Positions 62,939 through 64,000 of a DNA stretch of 64,000 nt are shown piece after piece. The notes below the pieces were generated by a model. It saw only the letters and a program-made list of their open reading frames with translations. It was not told the DNA's origin and ran no database searches. Source of the DNA: JASGCP01 sp965263285 (GTDB lineage: Bacteria > Bacteroidota > Bacteroidia > Chitinophagales > Chitinophagaceae); contig CBDHHD010000004.1 in NCBI GenBank assembly GCA_965263285.1, positions 434,001 to 498,000 on the forward strand, read 5' to 3'. The translations under genes and the position numbers were made by a program. Positions within the stretch are counted from its first letter, which is position 1; the number at the start of each line of letters is the position of its first letter.

Positions 62939-63766
62939 ATGTATGATTTAAACCAATTGAGAATTAGTAGTACACAACCTTGTTTAATAGTTTATTTAAT
63001 TGATCAAAGCAATTCAATGAGTGAACAATTTGGCAATGCTTCGCATAGCAAAGCTACCGAGTTGGCAAAAGTAATTAATGATGCCATTTATGATATTGGG
63101 CTCAGATGTATTAACACACATGGTAGTAACATTAAAATAAAAAATCGCTTTGAAATTGCTATAATTAGTTATGGCAAAGACACAAATCATGTTCAATCAG
63201 CTTGGGAAGGAGCACTTGCGAACAAATGGGTAGTTTCAATTGAAGAAATTTTTGATAGCCATAGTAGCTTAGGAACAGAAAATGGCAAACCTATTTGGAT
63301 AAAACCTTATGCTATAGCTAATACGCCAATGACAAAAGCATTTGAAAACACAAAACGGTTATGTAAAGATTGGATTAATTGGGGGAATCACAAAGATTGT
63401 CATCCGCCAATTGTAATAAATATTACAGATGGTCAGGTAACAGATGCAGGACATAACTTTAATGCATTAAGAAATGAAATAAATGAAATAAAACAATTAA
63501 GAACAAACTATGGAGAAGTTAATATTTTAAATATTTATATTTCTGCAAGAACAGGTAACAAATTACTTTTCCCAAATCAAATTTCAAACAATATTTCTGA
63601 CGAATTTGAGAAACTCTTATTTGAAATATCAACACCATTAAATGCAAATATGATAAATATTGCAAGGGCTAAGGGATATAATATAGAAAGCAATGCGAGA
63701 GGATATATTTATAATGGTGATGCAAAAGACTTAGTTAATTTTTTAAATATCGGAACTCCTATCTAA
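62939..63766 (+). CDS. vWA-domain protein, TerY-like
   Basis: A 275-residue protein that is a von Willebrand A domain with an intact metal site: D22-x-S24-x-S26 (LIDQSNSMS), the threonine of NTPMTKAFENTKRL and the aspartate of INITDGQVTDAG. The plan matches stand-alone TerY-type vWA proteins that occur with PP2C phosphatases and kinases. It starts 14 bases after the DUF805 gene and overlaps the phosphatase start by one base (TAATG), so the unit is coupled. Confidence 0.85.
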   Translation: MYDLNQLRISSTQPCLIVYLIDQSNSMSEQFGNASHSKATELAKVINDAIYDIGLRCINTHGSNIKIKNRFEIAIISYGKDTNHVQSAWEGALANKWVVSIEEIFDSHSSLGTENGKPIWIKPYAIANTPMTKAFENTKRLCKDWINWGNHKDCHPPIVINITDGQVTDAGHNFNALRNEINEIKQLRTNYGEVNILNIYISARTGNKLLFPNQISNNISDEFEKLLFEISTPLNANMINIARAKGYNIESNARGYIYNGDAKDLVNFLNIGTPI

Positions 63767-64000
63767 TGAATATTAGTATTTTACAGCTCCACAAAAGAGA
63801 ATCTATTTATTTTAATTATATACAAGATAAATTTGCTTTTAATTTACCCAATAAGTGTTTTGCTCTTTCAGATGGAACAACTCAAAGTTTTAACTCTGCG
63901 TATTGGGCTAAAATCATTACAGAGTATTTTGTTGCAAATCCAACCTTTGACAATCAACAATTGATTGATATTTTTTTTAAATGTGCAACGCAATACAAAA
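63766..64000 (+). CDS. PP2C-like phosphatase, cut by the window end
   Basis: 78 residues are visible: MNISILQLHKRESIYFNYIQ, DKFAFNLPNKCFALSDGTTQ, SFNSAYWAKIITEYFVANPT. FALSDGTTQSFNSAYWA is the first metal-binding motif of PP2C phosphatases (usually xxDGxG) in the form found beside vWA proteins of the TerY-P type. Its ATG overlaps the vWA stop codon. A protein kinase gene would be expected next if the triad is complete. Confidence 0.7.
   Translation, partial: MNISILQLHKRESIYFNYIQDKFAFNLPNKCFALSDGTTQSFNSAYWAKIITEYFVANPTFDNQQLIDIFFKCATQYK

Noticed and set aside
307..63766. TerC at the start and the TerY-like vWA protein at the end as parts of one tellurite-type stress system.
   Set aside because: They are more than 60 kb apart, with no TerD/TerB-type genes between. 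TerC-family proteins are common and act alone.

Overview
The window is strongly AT-rich DNA from a member of the Bacteroidota. The evidence is the fused MurF-alanine racemase, TAnnTTTG promoter boxes (often with TTTG 17-23 bases upstream), the lack of Shine-Dalgarno sequences, a type IX secretion (T9SS) C-terminal domain on a chitinase, a TonB-dependent receptor and many lipoproteins. The abundance of inverted-repeat elements, broken transposases and recently broken genes suggests a repeat-infested, actively decaying accessory genome. I cannot name the species.

Layout. 0.3-6.7 kb: housekeeping and membrane genes (TerC-like, murF-alr, a glycosyltransferase overlapping rsmG, a Bax-inhibitor-1 family protein), closed by a terminator. 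6.7-13.4 kb: repeat elements around a HARE-HTH/GIY-YIG nuclease, icd, and a three-gene set (SPFH-GYF_2 protein broken at a run of ten G, a four-helix membrane protein, a zinc-ribbon membrane protein). 13.4-16.7 kb: a pseudouridine synthase, a DUF4286 protein and a secreted GH18 chitinase. 17-21.6 kb: a double-glycine-leader, cysteine-rich peptide, an IS256 fragment and a Kelch lipoprotein split by an IS481-type insertion sequence. 22-29.9 kb: tRNA-Arg(CCU), purB, a glutaminyl cyclotransferase, a cobalamin riboswitch with its TonB receptor, and a BsaWI-like restriction-modification pair whose nuclease is dead. 30-41.2 kb: a large metallopeptidase/propeller/barrel protein, tgt, a ThiF-rhodanese protein, a lipoprotein and smc. 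42-43 kb: a decayed IS1380-type element. 43-58.8 kb: one 5254-residue NRPS-PKS. 59-64 kb: an intact IS481-type copy, a lipoprotein it truncated, a secreted NUC-family nuclease, and a DUF805 / vWA / PP2C cluster that runs off the end.

Two themes stand out. First, the NRPS-PKS reads C-A(Ser)-T-E-Cy-A(Cys, with inserted SagB-type oxidase)-T-C-A(aromatic?)-T-KS-AT-T-TE. It should make a compact D-Ser-thiazole-aromatic-C2 product from one gene. Its first and third A domains have near-identical ends around unrelated substrate-binding cores. Second, the intergenic space is filled by about 15 copies or fragments of a ~440 bp core wrapped in three kinds of terminal inverted repeats. Two of these wrappings carry a consensus outward promoter at one end, and those promoters sit directly upstream of five or six genes for secreted or outer-membrane proteins.

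All assignments come from reading the sequence and from remembered family motifs. No database search was possible.
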